A stretch of DNA of 33,841 nucleotides from Candidatus Obscuribacterales bacterium (GCA_019745505.1 JAIETE010000332.1:1-33841), one strand, 5' to 3'. Shown: positions 24,369 through 32,465, counted from the first letter of the stretch. Numbers and translations are program-made. Notes: a model not told the origin generated them from the sequence alone.

Positions 24369-24403
24369 CGAAGACCGGAGCAATGAGAGAGTGCTCCGGT
24401 CTT
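24369..24403. terminator. Perfect 13-bp hairpin downstream of the VWA operon
   Basis: GAAGACCGGAGCA (24369-24381) and TGCTCCGGTCTTC (24391-24403) form an uninterrupted 13-bp stem with a 9-nt loop. CGGTC-GAA-GACCG offers a competing small stem at its left edge. It lies beyond the 3' end of the leftward operon. There is no T-tract, so a processing or barrier role is also possible. Apart from this element and the -10-like TACAAT noted under the protease gene, nothing else was seen in 24181-24455. Confidence 0.55.
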
Positions 24404-24455
24404 CTACTGTTGCCAGATATCGTGGAGTCCAAGCGGCTTTGGACCAGCAAAGGCT

Positions 24456-25607
24456 TCACGACTGACGCGGAATGATCGACTCCAACTTCCTGCGCAGTGC
24501 AAGCATCTCCCGATTATCGGCTGCGCTGCCCTCGAAGAGGACACGTTCGCAAGCACCCAATACTTCAACGATCTCAGAGAGATGGCGGTGATCTTGCAGG
24601 CGTGTCATCACCTCGGAAAGTGTCGCCGACCGAATGCCGAAGTACGCGCGCACCGCATGGGCGACCCCCCGAATGTGGGTTTTCGAGAATCCTCCGTTCT
24701 GCCGCGCCGACGCATAAGCAGCGTCGAGTGCTCGCCAGGCGGCTTCTTCGCGAGACGGAATGCGACCGGGACGCTTTCGATTGATCCAGCGCACTACCAG
24801 AAGCCCCGGCATGAAGAGAATCGAGAAGATTCCCAAGATAAGCAGCCAGAGAGTCGGCCAGGGCCTCACCTGCGACACGGGCTCGATAGCGATGTCTCGA
24901 AATTGATCTCCGGAGACGGCAGTCGGCGACATCGTCAACCCTACAGGCGGAGTCGATAGAACCCGCCAATCAAGCGACGTGGTCTCCTGTCCACCCGCAT
25001 CGCGGATATTTCCCAGGGCATAGCGAAGATCCAGGCGAAACACCAAATACGGTGCGACGGAAATCGGCACGGAGCTCTGCACCAGCAGTTCGATTCTGAG
25101 CAAGACACTGCCGTCCTGAAGCCGACCGCCTGCCACTTCCACCGGCAACTGCCCGGGCGCGAGCGCCAGTGGCGAGACCAAATCGAACTCCTGACCATTG
25201 AAAGTGATGGTTCCTCGGCGAAGCGAATCGAGATCGACCACCGTAGTCGGTTCGAATTTGAGCAGCACAGTCACTCGCACAGGGTCCATGAGGCGATGCC
25301 CAAAGTGACGGACGGCCTCGACTCGCATCTGGATACGCCCGCCTTCGCAGGTCTTGACTGACGAGCTGGGCGGGCGGCGAAGTCCGGGCTGCGCTCCGCG
25401 CGCCATAGCCTGGCTATGGTCGGCGCAGTCGCCGAGCGCCAGACCCGGAACCAATTGAGGCTGTGTTTGTGCATTCGGCACAGCCTGACCGGGATTGACC
25501 GCTCCTTGCGAAAAGGCCGATTGGGCGACTGGTACCACGGACAGTGCCAGTGCGGCGACCAGTCCGAGCAGAGGACGAAACAGTGTTCGTCGCAAATCGT
25601 CGTACAT
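24456..25607 (-). CDS. MxaA-like exported/membrane protein, last gene of VWA operon
   Basis: The start is ATG 25607, sharing its A with the stop of the upstream gene (TGATG) and preceded by AGGAG at 8 nt; the product is 383 aa. A signal-like N-terminus (LVAALALSVVPVAQSAFS) is followed by an extracytoplasmic beta-rich domain (about 75-235), a transmembrane helix (about 249-272, LWLLILGIFSILFMPGLLVV) and a cytoplasmic helical tail. This plan matches MxaA-type proteins of the methanol-dehydrogenase maturation set. Here it accompanies two VWA proteins and an MxaK-like protein but no dehydrogenase, so a general envelope metalloprotein or complex-assembly role is more likely. Subfamily is inferred from plan and context. 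Confidence 0.7.
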   Translation of the reverse strand: MYDDLRRTLFRPLLGLVAALALSVVPVAQSAFSQGAVNPGQAVPNAQTQPQLVPGLALGDCADHSQAMARGAQPGLRRPPSSSVKTCEGGRIQMRVEAVRHFGHRLMDPVRVTVLLKFEPTTVVDLDSLRRGTITFNGQEFDLVSPLALAPGQLPVEVAGGRLQDGSVLLRIELLVQSSVPISVAPYLVFRLDLRYALGNIRDAGGQETTSLDWRVLSTPPVGLTMSPTAVSGDQFRDIAIEPVSQVRPWPTLWLLILGIFSILFMPGLLVVRWINRKRPGRIPSREEAAWRALDAAYASARQNGGFSKTHIRGVAHAVRAYFGIRSATLSEVMTRLQDHRHLSEIVEVLGACERVLFEGSAADNREMLALRRKLESIIPRQS

Positions 25608-26701
25608 CAAGGATTCTCCTTATTGGCATCGGTCATGCGAAAGATGCCGCGCATCTGCAGAAGACTGAGCAACACAAGGGCCGCCCCGAGAGGAAAAGCG
25701 AAAAGGTGACGCACACCAGTTTCCACCCTATCTCCGGCCAGCACGTTCGCCCAGGAAATGTTCAGCGAGTCGCCTGGTGCCAGGCGGATATACTCGCTGT
25801 TGGTCACAGCGCTTAGAGCAAGCAAGCGCTCTTCCTCAAAATGAGTAAGAACCGGCTGCCCATTGCGCATAAGATTGCCTTGCAGCTCTCCCGACGCGGA
25901 ATATAGAGGGATCGCTGATGGCTGAGCGCCTCCCACTCCAACAATGACAAGCCGAACCCGGCGGCGCCCCAGCTCCGAGACGACCCGGCGCAAATAGTCG
26001 GCATCGCCGGTGAAACCGCCGTCAGAGAAAAGCACGATGACCCTTTCGCGCGCTTGCGACGGGTCGTCCGCCGGGGCATCGTTGAACAGCTCGAGCGCTT
26101 CCATCAAACCGGACGCATAGTCCGATCCGTTGCCGGGCGCACCGCCGATAGGCATCCAGTGCCTCAGAATCCAACGCAAGGACGGGTGATCGTACGTCAA
26201 CTCCGCCTGGGTAAAACCAAGGCCGGAGTAAGTGACGATGCCCAATCTATTGTTCGAAAGCGAGGGCATGATGCGCGACTCGATTGCATATTTTACGAAG
26301 TCGAGCCTGCTGCCATATGCACCGGGTACCTGCGAGGCTGCCAGACCATTTCGGTCGGGCATGAAAGAGCGGTACTCTTCGCTTGCCATACTGCGAGAGA
26401 CATCGGTGACGACGACGACTTCTACAGAGCCGGCGCTGGCGTTGATAGGTCGGCCTTCCAGTACCGGTTCTGCTGCAGCGATTCCGAGCAGCAAGAGTAC
26501 AGAGGCATAGCCGAAAAAGAGGAAGATTTCGGCCCCTTTATCGAGCGGCTTGCTGTACCGGTCGAGCAGCCGGGGTTCACCATAAGAAGCGCGCGCTGAC
26601 ACTCGCGCTCGATATCCGACCCACCAAAATGCCGCCGCCATACCGATAGCAGCAAGAGCAGCGCCGACAAACCATGGCGACTGAAGTGTAATGCCGAACA
26701 T
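25607..26701 (-). CDS. VWA-domain membrane protein (MxaL/BatB-like)
   Basis: ATG 26701 follows GAGGAG at 8 nt; the product is 364 aa. Two N-terminal membrane helices (about 9-28 and 59-77) precede a von Willebrand A domain with a complete metal-ion-dependent adhesion site: DVSRS (Asp100, Ser102, Ser104), a GSDYASG segment, and FSDGGFTGD. The C-terminal hydrophobic helix (LFAFPLGAALVLLSLLQM) anchors it again. VWA proteins of this plan act with MoxR-type AAA ATPases as chaperone-like modules. It sits third in the operon, 12 bp after the TPR gene and coupled to the MxaA-like gene. Confidence 0.86.
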   Translation of the reverse strand: MFGITLQSPWFVGAALAAIGMAAAFWWVGYRARVSARASYGEPRLLDRYSKPLDKGAEIFLFFGYASVLLLLGIAAAEPVLEGRPINASAGSVEVVVVTDVSRSMASEEYRSFMPDRNGLAASQVPGAYGSRLDFVKYAIESRIMPSLSNNRLGIVTYSGLGFTQAELTYDHPSLRWILRHWMPIGGAPGNGSDYASGLMEALELFNDAPADDPSQARERVIVLFSDGGFTGDADYLRRVVSELGRRRVRLVIVGVGGAQPSAIPLYSASGELQGNLMRNGQPVLTHFEEERLLALSAVTNSEYIRLAPGDSLNISWANVLAGDRVETGVRHLFAFPLGAALVLLSLLQMRGIFRMTDANKENP

Positions 26702-26713
26702 GACGACATCTCC

Positions 26714-27283
26714 TCACAAATCGTCTCGACTGCCAGGACCCGGCATATTGCCTGGATTCTGTCCCGGCACCCGCTGACCATCCTGGTTTCCCTCGGACTG
26801 ACGGCGACCGGCGCCCTGAGAGTAAGCCAGGTCGGGGCGCTGATTGAAGAGCAGCTCCAGATTGTATTTCGCGATCAAGGACAAATCGCGCAGGCGAGCC
26901 TGATCCGAGGCGTAATACGCGCTGCCGCCCCCCGGATTCAACCGGAGCGAAAGCAGAAGAGCCGCTACGGCGGGTTCCGCCTGTTGAGCGCGAATAAGCG
27001 CCATACCCTTGAGAAAACTGGCACGCGCTGCCAGCTCCGTATTCACACGCGGATAGACGAAGCGCTCTATCCAGGAATCCCGCTGCCGGCGCTGATAAAC
27101 ATTCAAACTGCGATCGAACAGCTCGACGGCAGACTGAGAGTCGCCCTGCTCGTAGGCTGAGAGGCCGGCATTATAGTAGTCGATCTGCTCGCTGCGCCAT
27201 TGCGCCATCGGTACGCCAAGCACCAGCAATTGAGTGCCGAATGCGAGCATCAGCCCCCAGACCAGAATTTTTCTCTTGAACAT
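26714..27283 (-). CDS. TPR-containing membrane-anchored protein (MxaK-like)
   Basis: The start is ATG 27283, because GAGGAG sits 6 nt before it; an ATG six codons upstream overlaps the preceding stop and has no such site. The product is 189 aa: an N-terminal membrane anchor (about 5-25, WGLMLAFGTQLLVLGVPMA), TPR-like helices (YYNAGLSAYEQGDSQSAVELFDRSL; ASFLKGMALIRAQQAEPAVAALLLSL), then a Gly/Pro/Gln-rich tail. Position between two VWA genes and the small anchored plan match MxaK of methylotrophs, or the TPR subunit of Bat operons. The likely role is holding partner proteins at the outer face of the membrane. Confidence 0.75.
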   Translation of the reverse strand: MFKRKILVWGLMLAFGTQLLVLGVPMAQWRSEQIDYYNAGLSAYEQGDSQSAVELFDRSLNVYQRRQRDSWIERFVYPRVNTELAARASFLKGMALIRAQQAEPAVAALLLSLRLNPGGGSAYYASDQARLRDLSLIAKYNLELLFNQRPDLAYSQGAGRRQSEGNQDGQRVPGQNPGNMPGPGSRDDL

Positions 27284-27293
27284 CGAGGTCTCC

Positions 27294-28259
27294 TCATGCA
27301 TCTTCGAGAATCAGAGCGCCGAAAGCCAGATAACAAAGCAGGAAAAGTGCTGCTGTTCCGGCCAGGAGCCCGTAGATTTCGAGATAGGTTACAGAACGCT
27401 CGATCTGAACCGATGAGCGCTCGAGTTGATTGATTGTGGCGAACGCCGCACGCATCTGTGCCTCGTCGCCGATGGGAATTACAGAGCCGTCTACTGCCTC
27501 GACAAGTCGCCGCAGGTCGCGCGTCAAAGTCGAGTTGGTCACCCAGCTCTGCCCGACGCCGAGCACATAGACTCGGATATTCAATTCGCGAATTTGCCGC
27601 ACCAACTCGTCGCTGCGCCGGCGATCCATGTAGGCTTCGCCGTCAGTAACGAGAATGAGCACTCGCGTCTGGGCGTCGCTCATCTCGCGAATGTGATCGA
27701 CAGCCCCTTGAATCGCTCCATTAGGACTGTCGAAATTGGTGCCGCCGATGACATAGCGATCGATCTGCCGGACTCTGCGCTCGACCACTTCCAGATCGCG
27801 GCTCAGGGGCCAGCAATAGAAGGACTCGTCATTGAACAGAAGCAGTGCAATGCGATCGCCGCTGCGTTCACGAACGAAGTCGGCAACTGCGGCTCGTGCA
27901 GCGGCAATTCGTGTAGGAATTTGCCGATTTCCGGAGGGCGGAGCATTGAACGAAGCTGCTGCTTCGACAGATTCGTTCATCGAGCCGGAGATATCTGTCT
28001 GAATGACGATGTCGCGAGTCTCAATCGTCTGCCTCTGCGTGACTTGAGGCAAGACCGGTCGAGCCAGGGCCGCGCACACGGCAATCCAGAACAGAGCGAA
28101 TAACAGCGAATTCACATGACCGAAGAACGACCGGCTCGCAATGCGCAAATGAATGCCGACTTGCGAGTGTCCGAGCGCATTTCTCCTCCTGGCTGCAAGC
28201 GCAAAAATGGGCGCGAGCAGCACGATCAAGCTCAGGTAGTAGGGTGAGGTAAAAGTCAT
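27294..28259 (-). CDS. VWA-domain membrane protein (MxaC/BatA-like), first gene of operon
   Basis: This 321-aa protein has N-terminal helices (about 7-24 and 51-67), an extracytoplasmic VWA domain with DISGS (Asp89, Ser91, Ser93), a conserved Thr in GGTNF and an Asp in VTDGEAY, and a C-terminal helix (about 293-315). The metal site is intact. The start ATG 28259 has AAGG upstream. In related operons a MoxR ATPase and a DUF58 protein come first; both are absent here, and a 667-bp gap precedes the gene instead. The operon appears GC-richer than neighbouring genes by eye. BatA versus MxaC cannot be separated without a tree. Confidence 0.86.
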   Translation of the reverse strand: MTFTSPYYLSLIVLLAPIFALAARRRNALGHSQVGIHLRIASRSFFGHVNSLLFALFWIAVCAALARPVLPQVTQRQTIETRDIVIQTDISGSMNESVEAAASFNAPPSGNRQIPTRIAAARAAVADFVRERSGDRIALLLFNDESFYCWPLSRDLEVVERRVRQIDRYVIGGTNFDSPNGAIQGAVDHIREMSDAQTRVLILVTDGEAYMDRRRSDELVRQIRELNIRVYVLGVGQSWVTNSTLTRDLRRLVEAVDGSVIPIGDEAQMRAAFATINQLERSSVQIERSVTYLEIYGLLAGTAALFLLCYLAFGALILEDA

Positions 28260-28926
28260 GACGCCGCCTTTCTGTTAACGACGCAAGTTCGCACAGACCG
28301 CGAACAGCACAAGTCCGCACGCGATCAGAGCGAAAAAATTCGCTCACGACCACGCGCCTACAGGCAAAAACTCATGCGCTTGCGCGAAACTGCTCCTTGC
28401 CGAACTGGAAAAAAAACACACTAAAAACTGGCAAAAATAAACGCCGCAAATCAACGCGTACAGCAAGCCGGCGCTCTAACCTTTGCACACCTGACTATTT
28501 GCACCATTGCGACCTTGCGCAATTACAATTCATTTCCAATTTAAGGCTGGCGCAATTCATCGTTCTAAACATTAAACGAACTTACCGCCCACGTCGGCGC
28601 TCATAAATACGCCTTCACCAGCCGCGAACTTAATAAATATCGCCAGCCGAACGCCCGAAATGGCAAAGCCTGCCATTACCTTTTGGGCGCCGGCAGGCCA
28701 GACCAAGACGTGTTACTAAACCGACAGATACATCTGTCGTATCTCGTTTATACCCAACGCGAAACAGAAATACTGTAAGGAGCAAAACACATATCCATCT
28801 TGACAGATTTCCGCACTTGATCTTTCCCCCTCTCCCGAGTGAGCCACTTGCGACCAGATGGAGCTTTCAGAATTCCAAACCAATTGAAGCCGGAAGGATG
28901 AAATATTCGCTTCGGAAAATCAACCG
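28260..28926. other. 667-bp gap with several hairpins, no convincing gene
   Basis: The gap lies upstream of the leftward VWA operon. It holds perfect stems GTTCGC/GCGAAC (28287-28305), GAGCGAA-AAAA-TTCGCTC (28328-28345), AATGGCA/TGCCATT (28659-28677) and the dyad at 28722-28739. A 69-aa frame at 28397-28606 is Arg/Lys-rich with no ribosome site and is not believed. A 10-codon frame after GGAAGG near 28900 is too short to support. The two stems nearest the operon would lie in its 5' leader. Confidence 0.5.
28722..28739. promoter_or_regulatory. 18-bp perfect dyad, candidate operator
   Basis: CGACAGAT-AC-ATCTGTCG is a perfect palindrome with 8-bp arms. An overlapping GATAC...GTATC repeat extends it to the right. 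It is noncoding and about 460 bp upstream of the VWA operon. The regulator is unknown. Confidence 0.4.
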
Positions 28927-29583
28927 TTAGATTGAGCCGTTGGACACGGACAAACGGCTCAGCCTTTTAATTAAAGCAACGCCCTGCTGAGAGGGCAGAT
29001 GCCCGCAGCCGGTCTCTTCACCTTCAGCCAGAGCCTTCAATACTACACAGCGATTGGTCTCACTGAGAAGCGCGTAGTCATACATAAATTGACCGATCAA
29101 GGCATGGCAATCCCGAAGACGCAATTTAGTAGGCTTCGAAACGCTCTGGTGGGCCAGACAATCTTTTCTCAGAGCCTTGGCGACGAGATGGAAGGCTGCT
29201 TCCTTCATGCTTTTGTTGAGCGAATGAGAGGCAAGTCCGCCGTACAAAGTGACCTGATGCTTAGTCTCGATGCATTCCCAATCGGAAAAAAAATCCGGAT
29301 GCGAAACAAAAGAAAGAAGCCTCAGACTGCGCGAGTTTTTTGCCAGCAATCTTGACGCCTCGGCACACACTTCATTGACTGGAAAAGTCGCCAGCTTGTT
29401 TTTGATTTTCAGGAAATCATTTAAATCGCTGGTGCATAAAGCTATAAGATGCCCGCTCAAAGTCTCGGCGACAATTGCGGCAGGCGCGGGTTTTGCAGCA
29501 ATATTGTTCTGCTTGCTCGAGCCAAGCAGCGAAACATAATAGGTTGTTGCTGATGTTTCAATAATCATTCTTGCGCGATACAT
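28927..29583 (-). CDS. Hypothetical protein, 218 aa
   Basis: The start ATG 29583 follows AAGGGAG at about 10 nt; a second ATG five codons in is possible. The product is Cys- and Leu-rich, with no signal peptide or clear membrane helix. Segments such as MYDYALLSETNRCVVLKALAEGEETGCGHLPS near the C-terminus and EASRLLAKNSRSLRLLSFVSHPDFF in the middle suggest a helical fold. The family is not recognised. A PHO-box-like repeat on the same strand ends only 33 bp before the start codon, which suggests control by the same regulator as the 18-23 kb cluster. It follows the response regulator gene on the same strand, 64 bp away. Confidence 0.68.
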   Translation of the reverse strand: MYRARMIIETSATTYYVSLLGSSKQNNIAAKPAPAAIVAETLSGHLIALCTSDLNDFLKIKNKLATFPVNEVCAEASRLLAKNSRSLRLLSFVSHPDFFSDWECIETKHQVTLYGGLASHSLNKSMKEAAFHLVAKALRKDCLAHQSVSKPTKLRLRDCHALIGQFMYDYALLSETNRCVVLKALAEGEETGCGHLPSQQGVALIKRLSRLSVSNGSI

Positions 29584-29598
29584 GGAGGCGATGCTCCC

Positions 29599-29631
29599 TT
29601 TGTAGTACGCAAAGCTGACATGAAGTTGACA
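29599..29631 (-). promoter_or_regulatory. PHO-box-like promoter E
   Basis: On the minus strand TGTCA-ACTTCA-TGTCA (29631-29616) is identical to box B, and another GTCA lies ten bases further upstream. TACAAA (29604-29599) follows after exactly 11 nt. A start predicted from that -10 would fall inside or after the ribosome site at 29600-29594, so either the -10 assignment or the start codon may be wrong here. Confidence 0.5.
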
Positions 29632-29647
29632 GGCATTGACGCTTTTT

Positions 29648-30328
29648 CTATGTCACGCTGCTGTCAATCTTATAGCCCATGCCTTTGACGGTAGTTATTA
29701 TCGAAGGTTTTCCATCTATATCGAGTTTTTTTCGCACTCGTGTCACGCATTGCCTGACCGCGTCTTCCGATGAGTCGGATTCAGAGTGCCAAACTTTGTC
29801 GAGCAAATCGTCCACACTGAAAATCTGATCTCTGTGGCGCATGAGAAACTCCATGAGCGCCAATTCTTTGGCGAGCAAATCAATTTCTACCCCGTCTCTT
29901 GTCGCTTTGCCGGTAGAAGGATTGAGCGTGATACCGCGCACTGTCAAAACATCCGCTACCAACCCTACAGGCCGGCGCAAAAGAGTTCGCACACGCGCGA
30001 TCAGTTCGCGCATATGGAAGGGCTTCGGCAGATAATCATCAGCGCCTGAATCAAGTCCCTGCACCCGATCCTCGATGTCGCCCTTACCCGTAAGCATCAG
30101 TATTGGCGTGATTCCGCCTGCAGCCCGATAATTCCGGCAGACGTCAATGCCGTTAATCTTGGGCAGTCCGATGTCTAAAATAGCCAGATCATAGGAATAT
30201 AGCTTGAGGCGATCCGCCGCTTCTTGCCCGTCGCGCACCTTTTCGACCACAAAATTGTTGGTCTCCAGCGTATCGGCAACAGCCTCCAGTACCAACTCAT
30301 CGTCTTCTACTAGTAAGATTTTAGACAT
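29648..30328 (-). CDS. OmpR/PhoB-family response regulator
   Basis: The start is ATG 30328 (MSKILLVEDDE), where the receiver fold normally begins; a TTG 18 codons upstream is unlikely. The product is 226 aa: receiver with E8-D9-D10, phospho-Asp52 in AILDIGLP, Thr in MLTGKG and Lys in LPKPF; a winged helix (about 130-222) with VRQCVTRVRKKLDI and the wing VKGMGYKI. It is a clear paralog of the regulator at 8468-9148. It is divergent from a histidine kinase 145 bp away, its likely partner. Its winged-helix type binds 11-bp direct repeats, so it is a candidate for the TGTCA boxes, one of which lies just past its 3' end. Confidence 0.93.
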   Translation of the reverse strand: MSKILLVEDDELVLEAVADTLETNNFVVEKVRDGQEAADRLKLYSYDLAILDIGLPKINGIDVCRNYRAAGGITPILMLTGKGDIEDRVQGLDSGADDYLPKPFHMRELIARVRTLLRRPVGLVADVLTVRGITLNPSTGKATRDGVEIDLLAKELALMEFLMRHRDQIFSVDDLLDKVWHSESDSSEDAVRQCVTRVRKKLDIDGKPSIITTVKGMGYKIDSSVT

Positions 30329-30473
30329 TAATGACGTTTTGTCTCCCCGCCAAATTATCTTCCCACACTTGTTGGCTGCCAACCGGCAAAATCACAATAT
30401 TATCGATGTGCCACAGCAACGCGCACCCCTTGACATAATTCGAGCCTGAGAGCGAAAGTTTTCACAAACCAGC

Positions 30474-31991
30474 ATGCGCTTCAACCCAAGCAGATTCAGC
30501 CTTAGTCAACAGATGACAGCCGTCATCGGTGTTGCGCTTGCATCTCAGCTCGTTTTCGTTGCCTCCCTCGCCTATGCGCATTTTCAGCTGGAGAAAGAAC
30601 TGGAAGCCGAGGCTCAGTCGAAAAAATTGGTATCCGCAGGAAACGTGCTTATTTCCACGATCTTGCGCCTGGCTACAAACATGGGCTTTTATCAATTCAA
30701 CAAAGAGGAATCCTTCAAGAGAAGCTTCAACAAGGACATGAGAGAACTGGCGAGACGTTCGGATGAAATTCGCAACTCGCATGTCGAGGCAAAAGATGAA
30801 CCGGAAGTCAAAGCAATGCTCCGAAACCTGGACGAAGCGTTCAAGCTGTTCGAGGAAGTGGAGACCATATTCGATTCATCAGACGAGGAAGGAAAGAAAT
30901 TTGCCGTTCTGCAAATTTCGAAACAAGCCAGAAGCCTCTACAAAGTAAACGATGAATTTCTTGCCCGCCAGGAGGCGAAGTCAGTCGCTCACCAGAAGCG
31001 CGAAATGGAGATGCGTATTTGGGTAAACAGCATCGTTTATGGTGGATTGGCCATAAATATTCCGCTGGTGATCGGATTGCTCATGTATTTCATCAACAGG
31101 ACGACGAAACGCTTTGACACTTTGTCGAAAAACATCGTCGCGCTGGGGGCCGGCAAAGAGATACCGTCGCAACTTGGTGGGGCCGATGAGCTGGCCATGC
31201 TTGATAACGTAGTCCACACAGTCTCACAAGCTTTGCTCGAAGCCGAACGCTCGAAACAGGAAGTCTTGGCGATGGTAACGCACGACCTTCGCTCGCCGCT
31301 GACATCGTTGCAGCTCACTCTCAATTTGCTGGCCAGCGGAACCATGGACAATTCAAGCGATAAAGCCAAGAATATGCTCAGCCGCGCCGATTCATCGGTC
31401 GGCAAACTCATACAATTGATCAATGACTTGCTGGACATCGACAAAATCGAATCGGGCAGATTCACACTCGATATTCAGGAAGTGCAAGACTCATCGATGA
31501 TTACTCAAGCTGTAGACCTGATTCATCACAGCGCAGAAGCGCGAAAAATCAAGATCGAATCAAAGCCGGCGAAACTGGACATTCATTGCGATGAAGAGCG
31601 AATTATCCGAGTGATAACCAACTTGCTGTCCAACGCGATCAAATTCTCGCCGGACAATTCTACCGTTACGGTCGCAACTACCAAGGAAGGCAGCATGATT
31701 TTGTTCGAAGTGCGCGATCAAGGGCGAGGCATGCCGCCCGGCGAAGAATCAAAAATTTTCGAACGCTACCATCAAGTCAACAGCAAGAACGAGGCAGAGA
31801 AGAAAGGCAGTGGTCTGGGGCTGACGATATGCAAAGCGCTAATCGAAGCGCACAACGGCACCATTGGTGCCACCAGCAAAGAAGGCGAAGGAAGCACGTT
31901 CTGGTTCCGAATTCCTATCGGCGGAATTGAGAAATCCGGCAGGGGGCAAGATCAATCCGCGGAAAATCAGTCTGTCTCATCGCTGACTTGA
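30474..31991 (+). CDS. Membrane sensor histidine kinase
   Basis: This 505-aa protein has a transmembrane helix (about 15-36), a ~145-aa helical extracytoplasmic sensor (about 37-182), a second helix (about 185-206), a HAMP-like linker, a HisKA domain with phospho-acceptor His270 in VTHDLRSPL, and an HATPase domain with N-box NLLSNAIKFS (~380-392), G1 DQGRGMP (~415) and G2 GSGLGL (~446). All catalytic boxes are intact. The coiled Glu/Lys-rich sensor has no recognised ligand pocket. It is divergent from the response regulator at 29648-30328. The start ATG 30474 has a poor ribosome site. Its 3' end overlaps the convergent HAD gene by 25 bp. Confidence 0.94.
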   Translation: MRFNPSRFSLSQQMTAVIGVALASQLVFVASLAYAHFQLEKELEAEAQSKKLVSAGNVLISTILRLATNMGFYQFNKEESFKRSFNKDMRELARRSDEIRNSHVEAKDEPEVKAMLRNLDEAFKLFEEVETIFDSSDEEGKKFAVLQISKQARSLYKVNDEFLARQEAKSVAHQKREMEMRIWVNSIVYGGLAINIPLVIGLLMYFINRTTKRFDTLSKNIVALGAGKEIPSQLGGADELAMLDNVVHTVSQALLEAERSKQEVLAMVTHDLRSPLTSLQLTLNLLASGTMDNSSDKAKNMLSRADSSVGKLIQLINDLLDIDKIESGRFTLDIQEVQDSSMITQAVDLIHHSAEARKIKIESKPAKLDIHCDEERIIRVITNLLSNAIKFSPDNSTVTVATTKEGSMILFEVRDQGRGMPPGEESKIFERYHQVNSKNEAEKKGSGLGLTICKALIEAHNGTIGATSKEGEGSTFWFRIPIGGIEKSGRGQDQSAENQSVSSLT

Positions 31992-32431
31992 AAGCATGTG
32001 AGCCCCTCATCTCGCCACATTCGGACCACAGATCCGCGGTCGTCGATGGCCAGCCAGGGATTCCACTCCTTGCGAATTTTCCTGAGCAATTCTCGCTTCA
32101 CGATGACATCACTGCGAAAGTCCTTGGCCGGGCGCATGAAAAGCAGGAATGGATGCGTCCAGAATCCGTGCTTGGTCAGCCAATTCTTGGTGGTGTCATA
32201 GAGGTCAATTGTTCTGCCGGAAACATAGATGATCGGGTATGTTTCGCCAAGAGAACGAACTACTCTGGCTACCGGCTCAATGAGCGGGTCTTCAGCAACC
32301 AGAAATGGATCGAGAAACCCCTTCCAGTTCTTTGGGGTTTTTTCTATAAAATGCATTCGATGTCCGCAGTCCGCCAAGGTGCCATCCAGATCCACCAATA
32401 CGCAGTCATTGGAACTACTTGATTTCGGCAA
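31967..32431 (-). CDS. HAD-superfamily phosphatase, polynucleotide 3'-phosphatase-like
   Basis: The frame starts at TTG 32431 (GGTGA a few bases upstream) and encodes 154 aa. HAD motif I is DLDGT (nucleophile Asp14, acid/base Asp16), motif II is YVSGRT, a Lys lies in IVKRELLRKI, and the final acidic motif is IDDRGSVV. The spacing, W-K-x-F after motif I and the MRP-x-x-D-x-R-x-D segment recall the phosphatase domain of T4 polynucleotide kinase/PNKP, which removes 3'-phosphates from nucleic acid ends. The kinase half is absent. RNA or DNA end repair is therefore possible; other small phosphatase roles are not excluded. It overlaps the histidine kinase 3' end on the opposite strand. Confidence 0.82.
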   Translation of the reverse strand: MPKSSSSNDCVLVDLDGTLADCGHRMHFIEKTPKNWKGFLDPFLVAEDPLIEPVARVVRSLGETYPIIYVSGRTIDLYDTTKNWLTKHGFWTHPFLLFMRPAKDFRSDVIVKRELLRKIRKEWNPWLAIDDRGSVVRMWRDEGLTCFQVSDETD

Positions 32432-32465
32432 GGCATCACCGCTTGTCGGGAAAACCTTATTCTAG

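Noticed and set aside
28397..28606. 69-aa Arg/Lys-rich frame in the 667-bp gap
   Set aside because: There is no ribosome site, and the composition looks like translated noncoding sequence.
30431..30436. TTGACA as the -35 of the histidine kinase
   Set aside because: No acceptable -10 lies 16-18 bp downstream, so the promoter could not be placed.
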